In this document: positions 33,125 to 41,607 of the stretch, one piece after another | Numbering within the stretch: the stretch's first letter is position 1 | Layout: each line of letters starts with the position of its first letter | Assembly: GCF_000724625.1 (NCBI RefSeq) | Contig: NZ_CP007139.1 | Location: 4,650,001-4,714,000 of the forward strand | Length of the DNA: 64,000 bases | Origin: Fimbriimonas ginsengisoli Gsoil 348 | GTDB taxonomy: Bacteria; Armatimonadota; Fimbriimonadia; Fimbriimonadales; Fimbriimonadaceae | Direction: 5' to 3' | The notes under the pieces: generated by a model | Databases searched by the model: none | Seen by the model: the letters and a program-made list of their open reading frames with translations, nothing else | Told to the model about the DNA's origin: nothing | Position numbers and translations under genes: made by a program

Positions 33125-34306
33125 ATGCCGATTCTATCCGCCCTCCTGCTTTCAACCTTCGTCGCCCACGGCCAAAGCGCCGTCGAAGTCCCGTTTCGCC
33201 GCGGCGAAGAGTCGATCATCGTGGACGCAACCGTCAACGGCCGCCCGCTTTCACTCATGTTCGACACCGGTTTCTCCGGCGCGGTGAACGCGGACAATAC
33301 GATGAACCTGGGTAAGCCGACCGGCAAGATGATCCTTCGCGACTTCGTCCGCGAAGTCGAAGCGCCGACGGTCAAAATCACGAGCCTGAAACTTGGCGAC
33401 AAGTCGATCGACCCCGAAGGAATGGAAGCGGTAATGACGCCGCCCGCCGATTACTCGTTCGCGTTCAACACCCATTGCGACGGCCTGATGGGTTTCGAAG
33501 TAATCCAGAAGAACATCACGGAGATCAACTTCGAGAAGAACAAATTCATTTTCTATCCAAGTTCGATGGACATCACCAAGCGCGTGCCGGACAATAAGCG
33601 CACGTTCTTGGTGAAGATGCTGCCGACCGGCCACAACTCGATCGAGCTTCCGGTTAAGACTCCGAGTGGCAAGTCGATGATGTTGGCGCTGGACACCGGG
33701 AACTCGTTCTATGCCACCACGCACCGCGACGTGCTGGAACGGGTGGAGCTTTGGGGGAGCCAGTCGGCGAAGTTCGGCCAGCTCGCGGGCGTGGCCTCGG
33801 GCACCGTTGAGAGTTTCAACATCAAGATGCCCCCGCTTACCATCTTCGGGGTTCCGGTCGAGTCGAGCGTCTGGGACGTGATCGACCTTCCCTCAAGCTC
33901 GGCAGAAGGCGACGGAACGGTCGGCTTTGGCTTCCTGAAGAACTTCAACATTATCATCGACTACGAGCGCCGGCGGGTTTGGCTGGAGAACTTCACCGGC
34001 AAGAGCGGGAACGAGCCTCAGGGTGAAATCGGCCTCTCCGCCGGCTACAGCGTAAGCCGAAAGGGGATCTTCGTGGCGCGCGTCTCCCCGGAGAGTCCGG
34101 CCGATAAGGCAGGGTTGAAGGAAGGGGATCAGCTTCTGGCCGTCGACGGCCTCGATCTCACCCACCAATCTTTCCGTACCCTTCGTCGCCTGTTCGAAGG
34201 ACCGGTGGGCTCGAAGGTGAAGCTCGCCGTCTCCCACAACGGAGCCCTGAAGCGGATGGAAGTCGAGCGTCAACCGCTGGTTAACCTGGCGAACGGCGCT
34301 TCGTAA
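33125..34306 (+). CDS. Exported aspartyl protease with PDZ domain
   Basis: The 393-residue product has a short signal peptide (MPILSALLLSTFVAHG) and two retropepsin-type halves. Each has a catalytic motif: LMFDTGFSG (near 44-52) and LALDTGNSF (near 187-195). Both DTG triads are intact, so a pepsin-like pseudo-dimer is plausible in one chain. A PDZ domain (about 300-385: FVARVSPESPADKAGLKEGDQLLAVDG) follows and probably binds C-terminal tails. The substrate is unknown. The hairpin array R3 copy 2 lies just downstream. Confidence 0.85.
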   Translation: MPILSALLLSTFVAHGQSAVEVPFRRGEESIIVDATVNGRPLSLMFDTGFSGAVNADNTMNLGKPTGKMILRDFVREVEAPTVKITSLKLGDKSIDPEGMEAVMTPPADYSFAFNTHCDGLMGFEVIQKNITEINFEKNKFIFYPSSMDITKRVPDNKRTFLVKMLPTGHNSIELPVKTPSGKSMMLALDTGNSFYATTHRDVLERVELWGSQSAKFGQLAGVASGTVESFNIKMPPLTIFGVPVESSVWDVIDLPSSSAEGDGTVGFGFLKNFNIIIDYERRRVWLENFTGKSGNEPQGEIGLSAGYSVSRKGIFVARVSPESPADKAGLKEGDQLLAVDGLDLTHQSFRTLRRLFEGPVGSKVKLAVSHNGALKRMEVERQPLVNLANGAS

Positions 34307-34307
34307 C

Positions 34308-34445
34308 GTGGCACGGGCTTCCAGCCCGTGGGTCCCAAGGGCATCCTGCCCTTGGCCCGCTCACACGACCAAGATGGTCGTGATACACATGGGCTGGAAG
34401 CCCATGCCACGATCGTGATACACGCGGGCTGGAAGCCCGTGCCAC
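34308..34445. repeat. Array of five short hairpins (family R3, copy 2)
   Basis: Successive hairpins are CACGGGCT-TCC-AGCCCGTG, CCAAGGGCA-TCC-TGCCCTTGG, CACGACC-AAGAT-GGTCGTG, CATGGGCT-GGA-AGCCCATG and CGGGCT-GGA-AGCCCG. The block GTGGGTCCCAAGGGCATCCT is identical to the copy at 27468. The array ends about 11 nt before the BMP lipoprotein start, so it must be transcribed in that gene's leader or contain its promoter. Confidence 0.85.
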
Positions 34446-34455
34446 AATCGCGCCA

Positions 34456-35487
34456 ATGAAGATCAGGAACTTGCTCGCCATTCTTGCCATTGGTTTCGTC
34501 GTTGGGTGCGCATCCGATTCGGGGAGCGGTTCGGCAGCTACGACCACCGGCACGCCGGCGGCCGGCGGAACCGCCAGTAAGGACGGCGGGACTTTCAAGG
34601 TCGCCCTTCTAACTCCGGGGCCAGTCTCCGACAACGGCTGGAGCGCCCTCGCGTACACCGGATTACAGGAGATCAAGAGCCAGCTCGGGGCCGAAGTGGC
34701 GAACCAGGAAGCCTCCGGCTCCAAGATCAAGGACGCCATGCGCACCTATGCGCAGGACCACTACAACCTCGTCTTTGGCCACGGGTTCGAATACAACGAG
34801 TTTGGCGTTCAGGTCGCAAAAGACTTTCCCGACACTGTTTTCGTAAGCTCCTCCGGTGGGAAAACCGCGCCGAACGCGGGCGCCTTCCGCTTCTATCTGG
34901 AGCAAGGCTGCTACCTGGCAGGAATGATGGCGGCCAAGATGAGCAAGTCTGGAACCGTCGGCTCCGTCGCCGTGCAGAACTATCCGAGCATTGTCTCCAC
35001 GCTGAAGGCGTTCGAAGCGGGCGCTCGGGCGGCGAATCCCGCGATCAAAATCATCCCGACCGTCTACATCGGCAGCGAGACGGACGTGGCCAAAGCCAAG
35101 CAGGCGACGGAACAGGTGCTCGCCCAGGGGGCGGACTTCGTGATCCACCAGGCGAACGCCACCGCGAGCGGCGTCTTCCAGGCGTGCAAAGCCAAGGGCG
35201 CTTACGCCTTCGGAACCAATGCGGACCAAAACTCCGATCCGAGCGGAATCGTGATCGCCAGCGCGACGATCGTCGCCGGTCCGGCCTTCGTCGACCTTGC
35301 GAAGCAGGTGAAAGCAAAGACCTATAAGGGCTCGGTTCAGCTATTCGGCATGGATAAAGGCGCCATCGACTTCGTGATCAACCCCGCCCTCAAAGACAAG
35401 GTCCCTGCCGATCTGCAGAAGATGCTCACCGACGCAATGGCGAACATTAAGGCTGGCAAGCTGGTTGTGCCGAAGGATGAGTTTTAA
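34456..35487 (+). CDS. BMP-family substrate-binding lipoprotein (nucleoside ABC importer)
   Basis: The 343-residue lipoprotein begins MKIRNLLAILAIGFVVGCAS with lipobox VVGC. BMP-domain hallmarks are KVALLTPGPVSDNGWSALAY, LVFGHGFEYNEFGVQVAKDF, AGMMAAKMSKSGTVGSVA, EAGARAANPAIKI and VIHQANATASGVFQACKAKG. BMP proteins such as PnrA/TmpC bind purine nucleosides. No transporter genes are adjacent. The operon at 18841-22196 has exactly the matching ATPase and permeases but no binding protein, so the two may work together. Confidence 0.92.
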   Translation: MKIRNLLAILAIGFVVGCASDSGSGSAATTTGTPAAGGTASKDGGTFKVALLTPGPVSDNGWSALAYTGLQEIKSQLGAEVANQEASGSKIKDAMRTYAQDHYNLVFGHGFEYNEFGVQVAKDFPDTVFVSSSGGKTAPNAGAFRFYLEQGCYLAGMMAAKMSKSGTVGSVAVQNYPSIVSTLKAFEAGARAANPAIKIIPTVYIGSETDVAKAKQATEQVLAQGADFVIHQANATASGVFQACKAKGAYAFGTNADQNSDPSGIVIASATIVAGPAFVDLAKQVKAKTYKGSVQLFGMDKGAIDFVINPALKDKVPADLQKMLTDAMANIKAGKLVVPKDEF

Positions 35488-35490
35488 ACT

Positions 35491-35589
35491 GGGCGTTGGG
35501 CGTTGGGCGTTGGGCGTTGGGCGTTGGGCGTTGGGAATAGGGTAATGCCTACAAGCTACTAACGCCTTAACGCCTTAACGCCTTTTCCC
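35491..35589. repeat. Palindromic repeat family R1, copy 3
   Basis: GGGCGTT occurs six times in a row (35491-35532), then the core GGGAATAGGGTAATGCCTAC AAGCTAC (35533-35559), then TAACGCCT three times (35560-35583), then TTTTCCCC. The arms are complementary and the core matches copies 1 and 2. It lies between convergent genes, beginning 3 nt after the BMP stop, and could serve as their terminator. Confidence 0.9.
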
Positions 35590-36234
35590 CTAAAACGCAC
35601 ACCCCGTAGCTCGCGTCGTCGGCGCGTACTCGGGGTCGAAGGGGGTTAGCGGGACGTTGGCTGCCTTCGTCATTTCGGCGTTGATGTCCTTCAGTAGGTC
35701 GACCGAGTAGCCGGGCCACATTTTGATGATGTGGCCGTCGGTCGACAGCAAAGCGGAGTAGACCGACGCCTTCGCTTCGTAGGCGTGGATGATCTTCTTC
35801 TCAGGATCCGGTACCACGGGATAATTCACGAGCATCTGAACGCTCCAGTCGTGCGCCTTCTTTTGGCCCGCATTCGTTACGCTGACGAAATCGACTTTGC
35901 CGAGGAATTTTCTGGATAGTTTGTGGAAGAGCGGCTCTGCGTCGTAGCTGCAGGGACAGCCGTCGAGGACGAAGTAGACGAACTGGGGTCGCTTGGCATT
36001 CCTTACGCCCAGGGTCACCGGCTTCCCTTCGCTGTCCAGCGCCGACATCGTCGGTGCGACTTTGCGCATCTGCGCAGCCGTTTCTTCCATCATCGCCTGC
36101 GTCACCAGATGGCGAACGTTCGGCTCGAGAAACGTGCCGGAAGCTGAGTGAGGTTCCCGAGAGGCCAACATCAGGGCCGCCCCGGCGCATGCCAACGCCA
36201 AGCCTGCGGGTATGGAAAGATAAGCGAGCCGCAT
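35590..36234 (-). CDS. Membrane-anchored thioredoxin/peroxiredoxin-like protein with a CPC motif
   Basis: The 214-residue product has an N-terminal anchor (LSIPAGLALACAGAALML). A thioredoxin-like domain has RPQFVYFVLDGCPCSYDAEPLF near residues 85-106, then DFVSVTNAGQKKAHDWSV and a NYPVVPDP cis-Pro loop. The active-site pair is Cys-Pro-Cys instead of CxxC, closer to AhpC/TSA-type peroxiredoxin relatives. A last Cys lies at the C-terminus (RATGCAF). It may be a periplasmic redox protein; the substrate is unknown. Confidence 0.75.
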   Translation of the reverse strand: MRLAYLSIPAGLALACAGAALMLASREPHSASGTFLEPNVRHLVTQAMMEETAAQMRKVAPTMSALDSEGKPVTLGVRNAKRPQFVYFVLDGCPCSYDAEPLFHKLSRKFLGKVDFVSVTNAGQKKAHDWSVQMLVNYPVVPDPEKKIIHAYEAKASVYSALLSTDGHIIKMWPGYSVDLLKDINAEMTKAANVPLTPFDPEYAPTTRATGCAF

Positions 36235-36246
36235 CTGGGCTCTAGT

Positions 36247-36768
36247 TTACCGGGAGGCGCCTTTTCGCTCGTCCTTCAGCGCCTTATCCAGGTTCCTCTC
36301 GATCTCCTCTCTCCATTCGAGCAGCGCCTTCTTCTCCTCCGTGTCTTTGGACTCGCCAATCTGCTCATCGATACGGACCAGCCTCCTGGCGTACTTCGAA
36401 ACCAGTTGATGGGGTGACATCTTTACCTGTCCGGAGTAAACGGGCGCCAGTATCGGGAAGCCGAGGGCGGCCAGAGCGCCTCCAAAAACCGCCACGAACG
36501 CAACTTTGAGTTTCGTCCCCGCCTTGACGGCTGGAGAGCAATCGCGGGTGACGATGGTTCCGTCGCCGCGCTTGTAGAACCGAGCGCAAAGCTTCCCTTC
36601 CGTCTCGGAGAGAACCGCCTTGGCCTCTTCCCGCGACATGTTCGTGAGGTTGTAAACGTTTTGGTTGCAATGCGAGCAGAAGCGGATCTGGTCGTCGCCG
36701 ATCATCCGGCTCCACTGCGCGGGGCATTGGCGGACGACGCTTAGGTTGTCCAGCGGATCTCGACTCAT
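36247..36768 (-). CDS. Zinc-ribbon-like protein with one membrane helix
   Basis: From ATG 36768 the 173-residue product begins MSRDPLDNLSVVRQCPAQWS. It has a metal-site-like FCSHCNQNVYNLTNMSREEAK at about residues 30-50 and LCARFYKRGDGTIVTRDCSP at about 60-79. One helix (KVAFVAVFGGALAALGFPIL) is followed by a charged, probably coiled tail. The CSxCxxxVYNLxxM pattern recurs in uncharacterised proteins of soil bacteria. It ends 12 nt before the CPC protein on the same strand and may be co-transcribed with it. Confidence 0.72.
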   Translation of the reverse strand: MSRDPLDNLSVVRQCPAQWSRMIGDDQIRFCSHCNQNVYNLTNMSREEAKAVLSETEGKLCARFYKRGDGTIVTRDCSPAVKAGTKLKVAFVAVFGGALAALGFPILAPVYSGQVKMSPHQLVSKYARRLVRIDEQIGESKDTEEKKALLEWREEIERNLDKALKDERKGASR

Positions 36769-36828
36769 GCCCCATAGTACGACGGCCATTGCGCTAACGA
36801 CCACCGGTTGACGACAATAGGGGTAACG

Positions 36829-39039
36829 ATGCTGCCGTTTCTGCTCCCCTTGCTTGCCATCCAATCGCCCACCATCGTCCGGGACGATTACGGCGTTCCG
36901 CAGATCCGGGCGGCGTCGGTGGGCGAGGCGTTCTACCAAGCCGGTTACGCGGTGGCGCAGGACCGTCTTTGGCAGATGGAGCAGAGCCGCCGGCTGGCCA
37001 GGGGGAGAATGGCGGAAGCGTTCGGGAGCAGCTTCGCCGCCTCGGACAAGGAAGTTCTGCAGACCGGATATACGGACGACGAATTGCGTCAGCAGGTCGA
37101 GCATCTGTCGCCCGAATTGCGCGAGATCTTCCGGGAGTACGTGCGGGGCGTCAACGCCTGGATCGACGAGGCGAAGCGAACGAACTCCCTGCCCGGCGCC
37201 TATGCTTCCACAAAGCTGACGCCCGAGCCATGGACGGAGGTTGACTCCGCGGCGATCGGCGTCCGCCTCCTGCAGCAGTTCGGCCGGGGCGGCGCGGGAG
37301 AGATCCGGAACATGGCCCTGCTCGCCTACCTGAAAACTCAGCCGAAGGCCAAAGATCGGGTGCTTGACATCCTCGAAGACTTCGCGTGGTGGAACGATCC
37401 CGAATCGCCGACGACGGTGGCCAAGGCCGACGATCTGGTGAAGACTCCACCGCGGTTTTACCAACCTGACCGAGCGACGTCGGCCAAGCACATGGCGATG
37501 CTGCCGAATGTGAATCTGTTTGAACTCCTCGGTGGAGTGCGAATGGCGATGCGGGAGACGTCGACAAAGATGGCCGAGCAGATTGCCGCGCCGTTCAAGA
37601 CCGGCAGCTATTGCGTCGTCGTGGCCCCTTCCAGGAGCGCCACGGGGCGGCCGTTGCTGCTGTCGGGGCCGCAGATGGGGTTCCGGACTCCGTCGATCGT
37701 CCACGAGATGTCAGTCTCCGCTCCGGGGCTCCAGGTTGTAGGTATGGATATTCCCGGCGTGCCGGGAGTGGTCGTCGGCCACACCAAGAACCTCGCTTGG
37801 GGATTGACGAGCGGAGTCGCCGACACCGACGACATCTTTTACTATCCCGCCGACGGGCCGGGCGCATACAAATTCGGCAACCAGCACCACGAGCTTACGG
37901 CGATCACCCGCACCCTTAAGGTGGCGGGGGGCGCGGACCAGACGGTGACGCAATTGCGGACGGTCGACGGCCCGGTAGTGCTCAACAGCAGCTCGACGAA
38001 AACCTACTTCGCGAAGCGGTCGAGCTACTGGATGCACGAGCTGGATAGCTTTAACACGTTCACCGGCATCTGGACCGCCGCCACTCCAGCGCAAGCCGAC
38101 CAAGCGATCCAGCGGGCAACGATGAACTTCAACTTCTTCTATGCGACGCTCGGCGGCGACATCGGCTATCGGTACGCGGGTCTCGTACCGATTCGGGCGG
38201 ACGGCGTGGACCCTCGCTTCCCCACTCCCGGAGGGCCCACCTACGCTTGGCGCGGCATGGTGCCGCCGGCGCAGATGCCTCACACGTCGAACCCGAAGGC
38301 AGGGCTATTGGCCAACTGGAACAACAAGCCGGTCGCCTGGTGGCCGAACTTCGACACTCCGGTGTGGGGACTCATTTTCCGCAACACGGCGCTCCTGAGC
38401 GCGGTTTCCAAGAAGACTTTGGCGATCCAAGACTTGGAACGAGCGGCCTGGACCATCGCCCGAGCCGACGAGACCTGGCCCTACTTCGCCCCCTACGTCG
38501 AGTCTTGGGTGGCTAAAAACGGTGCGAAAGCCGAGCCGATTCGTGGTTTCGACGGTTCTCTTCTCGACGGTTCTCGACAGGCAGCGACCTATTTGCGATT
38601 CATCGACGCGCTTCGCGCCGAGCTCTTCTTGGGGACGACCGGCAATTTCGCTTCCCCGGACAACTTCGCCCAAGCCGCCCAACCCTCGGTGATGATTCGC
38701 GCGTTGCAGCGCCGGACGAGGGTCAATTACCTCGGCACACGCAGCCCCGCCGACGTGATCGCCAAGGCGATGGAGCGTGCTTGCGACGCGGGTCGCGACG
38801 CGCTGGGCCAGCCGATCCGGTATTCCGCCCGCGGCATAACGGTGCCGGGGCAATCGCCGATCCCTTATTCGAACCGTGGCACCTTCATCCAACTGGTGGA
38901 AGCATTGGCGGACGGGATGTCGGGGCGGACGATCAACACCCCCGGCATTGCCGAAACCGGCCCCCACTCCCTAGACCAAGTCCCCCTCGCCCGAGCCTGG
39001 CTCTTCAAACCGGCGCATTCCCCCTGGCGAGGGAAATAA
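36829..39039 (+). CDS. Penicillin acylase family (Ntn-hydrolase) protein
   Basis: The 736-residue precursor begins MLPFLLPLLAIQSPTIVRDD, with a weak signal sequence, and GGGGTAACG lies before the ATG. S45 family motifs are VRDDYGVPQIRA, GYAVAQDRLWQMEQSRRLARG, and the autocleavage region KTGSYCVVVAPSRSATGRPL with the N-terminal nucleophile Ser near residue 260 (GS-Y instead of the usual GSN). The oxyanion region is MDIPGVPGVVVGHTKNLAWGLTSG. Members hydrolyse amides such as acyl-homoserine lactones or penicillins; the natural substrate is not predictable. A TTG at 36808 is a less likely start. Confidence 0.9.
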   Translation: MLPFLLPLLAIQSPTIVRDDYGVPQIRAASVGEAFYQAGYAVAQDRLWQMEQSRRLARGRMAEAFGSSFAASDKEVLQTGYTDDELRQQVEHLSPELREIFREYVRGVNAWIDEAKRTNSLPGAYASTKLTPEPWTEVDSAAIGVRLLQQFGRGGAGEIRNMALLAYLKTQPKAKDRVLDILEDFAWWNDPESPTTVAKADDLVKTPPRFYQPDRATSAKHMAMLPNVNLFELLGGVRMAMRETSTKMAEQIAAPFKTGSYCVVVAPSRSATGRPLLLSGPQMGFRTPSIVHEMSVSAPGLQVVGMDIPGVPGVVVGHTKNLAWGLTSGVADTDDIFYYPADGPGAYKFGNQHHELTAITRTLKVAGGADQTVTQLRTVDGPVVLNSSSTKTYFAKRSSYWMHELDSFNTFTGIWTAATPAQADQAIQRATMNFNFFYATLGGDIGYRYAGLVPIRADGVDPRFPTPGGPTYAWRGMVPPAQMPHTSNPKAGLLANWNNKPVAWWPNFDTPVWGLIFRNTALLSAVSKKTLAIQDLERAAWTIARADETWPYFAPYVESWVAKNGAKAEPIRGFDGSLLDGSRQAATYLRFIDALRAELFLGTTGNFASPDNFAQAAQPSVMIRALQRRTRVNYLGTRSPADVIAKAMERACDAGRDALGQPIRYSARGITVPGQSPIPYSNRGTFIQLVEALADGMSGRTINTPGIAETGPHSLDQVPLARAWLFKPAHSPWRGK

Positions 39040-39046
39040 TCCGGAG

Positions 39047-39085
39047 CCCCCTCCTCGTCGGATGTTCGTGCCGATGAGGAGGGGG
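39047..39085 (+). terminator. Stem-loop after the penicillin acylase gene
   Basis: CCCCCTCCTCGTCGG (39047-39061) pairs with CCGATGAGGAGGGGG (39071-39085) with one G-U pair and a 9-nt loop, 7 nt after the stop codon. No U-tract follows. Imperfect TCTGAT-type direct repeats lie at about 39105-39138. Confidence 0.55.
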
Positions 39086-39248
39086 GTTGGGGGTGGAGAT
39101 CCGGAATCTGATACTTGATTTCTGATGTCTGATATTTGGGCGGCGAACTGTGTTCGCCACGTACAGGATGGATACCCACCGACTGCGAGCCAGCGCCCCC
39201 AGCGCCCTTGACTCGCGAAAATGGCGAGGGTATAATTGTCTTCCGCGT

Positions 39249-39325
39249 GCTCCGGTCGTCTAGCGGTTTAGGACATCGCCCTCTCACGGCGAAGATCGAG
39301 GGTTCAAATCCCTTCCGGAGTACCA
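39249..39325 (+). tRNA. tRNA-Glu (anticodon CUC)
   Basis: The acceptor is GCTCCGG/CCGGAGT. The anticodon stem TCGCC/GGCGA encloses loop CTCTCAC, with anticodon CTC at 39283-39285. The T arm is GAGGG-TTCAAAT-CCCTT and CCA is encoded at 39323-39325. It reads GAG. Confidence 0.95.
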
Positions 39326-39326
39326 C

Positions 39327-39367
39327 TAAGAAAGCCGCCCGCCCGTTAGGGTTGGGCGGCTTTCTTA
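39327..39367. terminator. Bidirectional terminator after tRNA-Glu
   Basis: TAAGAAAGCCGCCC (39327-39340) and GGGCGGCTTTCTTA (39354-39367) form a perfect 14-bp stem with A/T-rich ends on both sides. It separates the tRNA from the convergent esterase gene. Confidence 0.88.
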
Positions 39368-39401
39368 GCCTTACCGCGAAAAAGAGACAGGCGGAAGAGG
39401 C

Positions 39402-41243
39402 TCAGCGAAATACCTTTTGAAGGAAGTAGTACAGGTTGTAACTCCAAGTGTCCCGGTCATGTCCATGCCCGTCCACGTTCCAAATATGCGGAATGTCGTG
39501 GTCCCGAAGGTATTGGTGGGTCCGCTGGCTGATGCCAAAGAGTCCGTCCTTCGTTCCTGCCGACACGTAGACGAGGCGCAACTTCTTGGCCTTATCGACG
39601 TCGGGGACTAGGCGGTCCGGTTGATACGTGTTAGGGGCCGACGAAAAGCCCCCGATCGACTTAAAGACGTCCATATGGGCAAAGCCGAAGTCGAGTGACT
39701 GACCGCCACCCATCGAGAGGCCGGCAATAGCGCGGTCTTCCGCTTTAGTGGACACCGAATAGCTCTTCTCTATGGTCGGAATGAGATCGACCAGAAGATC
39801 CTGCTCGAATGTGGCGTAGGCAGGAGCGCTTGCATACTTATCCCCCTTCGGCTCGTCGTCCATTTGCGCGCAACCATTGGGCATAACGACAACCATTGGA
39901 GCGGCCTTCCCTTCTGCGATGAGGTTATCGAGAACTACGTCCGGTTTGCCCGCCCATCCCCATTGGTACTCGTTCGCTCCGATGCCGTGCAAAAGATACA
40001 AGGTGGGATATTTCTTCAGCGCTGAGTATCCAGGGGGCGTGTAAACGAGCATATTGCGAGCTTTGCCAACGGTGGAGGAATACCACGTCGTGTGCTCCAG
40101 TTTCCCGTGGGGTATGTCTTTGCGAACGTCGTCGAATCCAGCGGGCGCGTCGGGAAAAAGCTTTTTGTCGTCGCTGGCAGGGTGAATGGGTTGGCCAAAA
40201 GCAACGGCAGGAGAAGGCAAGGGTTTCACGACCACGTCGCGCAAGTCAGGAAAGAGTAGCGGAGCGAATTCGTGCAGGCTCCGGCGCCACGTTGGATAGT
40301 CATGGGTTGTCCCGGGAGACTCGTAGAATGAGTACTTAATCCCCGCCGCATTCAGAGCTGCGCGGTATCGTTTGACGCTTTCGAGGATAAATCCCGGTTC
40401 ATTAGAGCCCTCAGTTAGGAAGAGAAGATTCATCTTGGCATTGAACTTCTTCGCATTTCTCATCGCTCCGCGATGATCGGTTTTCAGGTTAATCGGGGCA
40501 TTGAACGCGCCCCCGCATCCGCTAAACCCGCCCAGATAGGAGAACAATTGGAGATGGTCGAGACCGAGAGACATCGTCTGGAGGCCGCCCATAGAAAAGC
40601 CGGCCAATGCCCTATGCGAACGATCTGGGATCGTCCGGAAACGACGTTCTACATCGGGCAACAGATCGGAGGAGAATTCCTCCTCGAAAGTGGCGAACAT
40701 CGCATTGAAATCTGGAGGGCTCTTTCGCGACGTGATGTCAGGCTGAGCCTCGCCAGGCTTTGACGCGTATCCATTCGGGCTTACGACGATCATCGGTACA
40801 GCCTTCTTTTCGGCCAACAGGTTGTCCATGATCTCCTTGACGTTGCCTGCGTAAGGCCACGAGCGTTCATCGCAATTTGCTCCGTGCAAGAGGAATAGGA
40901 TCGGATAGCGTTGAGATGTATTCTCGGCATAGGCGGGAGGCAGATAGACGTAGTAGCGTCTCTCCTTCCCCGTTGTTTTCGACAGGTAGGTTATCGGCTG
41001 CAAAGTTCCGTGCGGCACCTCTTTAACGGCATAGAACTCTTCGGAGCCTGCGTTTTGAGACGACGTCGCGGCGAAAAGGGCGAGGCAAAGGAAAAGAGTG
41101 TGCAATGTGGTCGGTCCTTGGACGCAAAAACGGTATTTGAATGCGACGATTTTTCGGTACCATACCGCCCCGGCCCCGGTTGTCGCTTCTTCTCGCACTG
41201 ACATCGTTCGGTGACTCTGCACCCAAGCGCTGTAATAGGACAC
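39402..41243 (-). CDS. Exported tandem CE1-type (feruloyl/acetyl-xylan) esterase
   Basis: Two complete esterase-D-type alpha/beta-hydrolase domains are fused. Domain 1 (about 65-345) has LFLLHGANCDERSW, nucleophile elbow AGFSMGG and catalytic His in GTTHDYPTW. Domain 2 (about 370-613) has YLLHGIGANEYQW, AGLSMGG and GHGHDRDTW. A hydrophobic signal (TLFLCLALFAAT) sits near residues 49-60, so translation may really begin later than 41243 at a non-ATG codon. CE1 enzymes release ferulate or acetate from xylan. With the GH127 enzyme this suggests use of arabinoxylan or related plant polymers. Confidence 0.88.
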   Translation of the reverse strand: MSYYSAWVQSHRTMSVREEATTGAGAVWYRKIVAFKYRFCVQGPTTLHTLFLCLALFAATSSQNAGSEEFYAVKEVPHGTLQPITYLSKTTGKERRYYVYLPPAYAENTSQRYPILFLLHGANCDERSWPYAGNVKEIMDNLLAEKKAVPMIVVSPNGYASKPGEAQPDITSRKSPPDFNAMFATFEEEFSSDLLPDVERRFRTIPDRSHRALAGFSMGGLQTMSLGLDHLQLFSYLGGFSGCGGAFNAPINLKTDHRGAMRNAKKFNAKMNLLFLTEGSNEPGFILESVKRYRAALNAAGIKYSFYESPGTTHDYPTWRRSLHEFAPLLFPDLRDVVVKPLPSPAVAFGQPIHPASDDKKLFPDAPAGFDDVRKDIPHGKLEHTTWYSSTVGKARNMLVYTPPGYSALKKYPTLYLLHGIGANEYQWGWAGKPDVVLDNLIAEGKAAPMVVVMPNGCAQMDDEPKGDKYASAPAYATFEQDLLVDLIPTIEKSYSVSTKAEDRAIAGLSMGGGQSLDFGFAHMDVFKSIGGFSSAPNTYQPDRLVPDVDKAKKLRLVYVSAGTKDGLFGISQRTHQYLRDHDIPHIWNVDGHGHDRDTWSYNLYYFLQKVFR

Positions 41244-41607
41244 TCCTCAGTCCCGTGCCCTCCTGGCAAGTCCACAAAAACCTTGGGGCATAACATTTCA
41301 CCCAGGCAAGACCTCCTGGAAAGTTCGAAGAGCATCCTCCACGGTGCACCAGAAATGGGATGAGCGGTTGCATGTGCCGCTCATCCCATTTCTGGTCTTG
41401 GTAAGGCATAAAAGAGGGCCTGGCCTGAGCGGTGGATCATTCCGCTTAGTCCAACGAGTCGTGGAATCACTTCCGGCGTATCACCACATCCTCCGAGCGG
41501 GCAGGCGGTAGAGCTCGACCGGGGCGCGCTCAGCGCGTGGAGTCGGCGCGTGCGAAATTGGCGCGTTTGGGGCAAAGAGACAAGGGTTAATAAGTCCTCG
41601 GCGCGCA
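41244..41607. other. 364-nt divergent intergenic region with an orphan hairpin
   Basis: Both flanking genes point outward, so promoters are expected. The only distinct structure is the perfect 19-bp hairpin CCAGAAATGGGATGAGCGG / CCGCTCATCCCATTTCTGG (41348-41366 and 41376-41394, loop 9 nt), which looks like a terminator although no gene ends here. A TATAGT box lies at 41621-41626. No convincing small gene was found. Confidence 0.6.
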
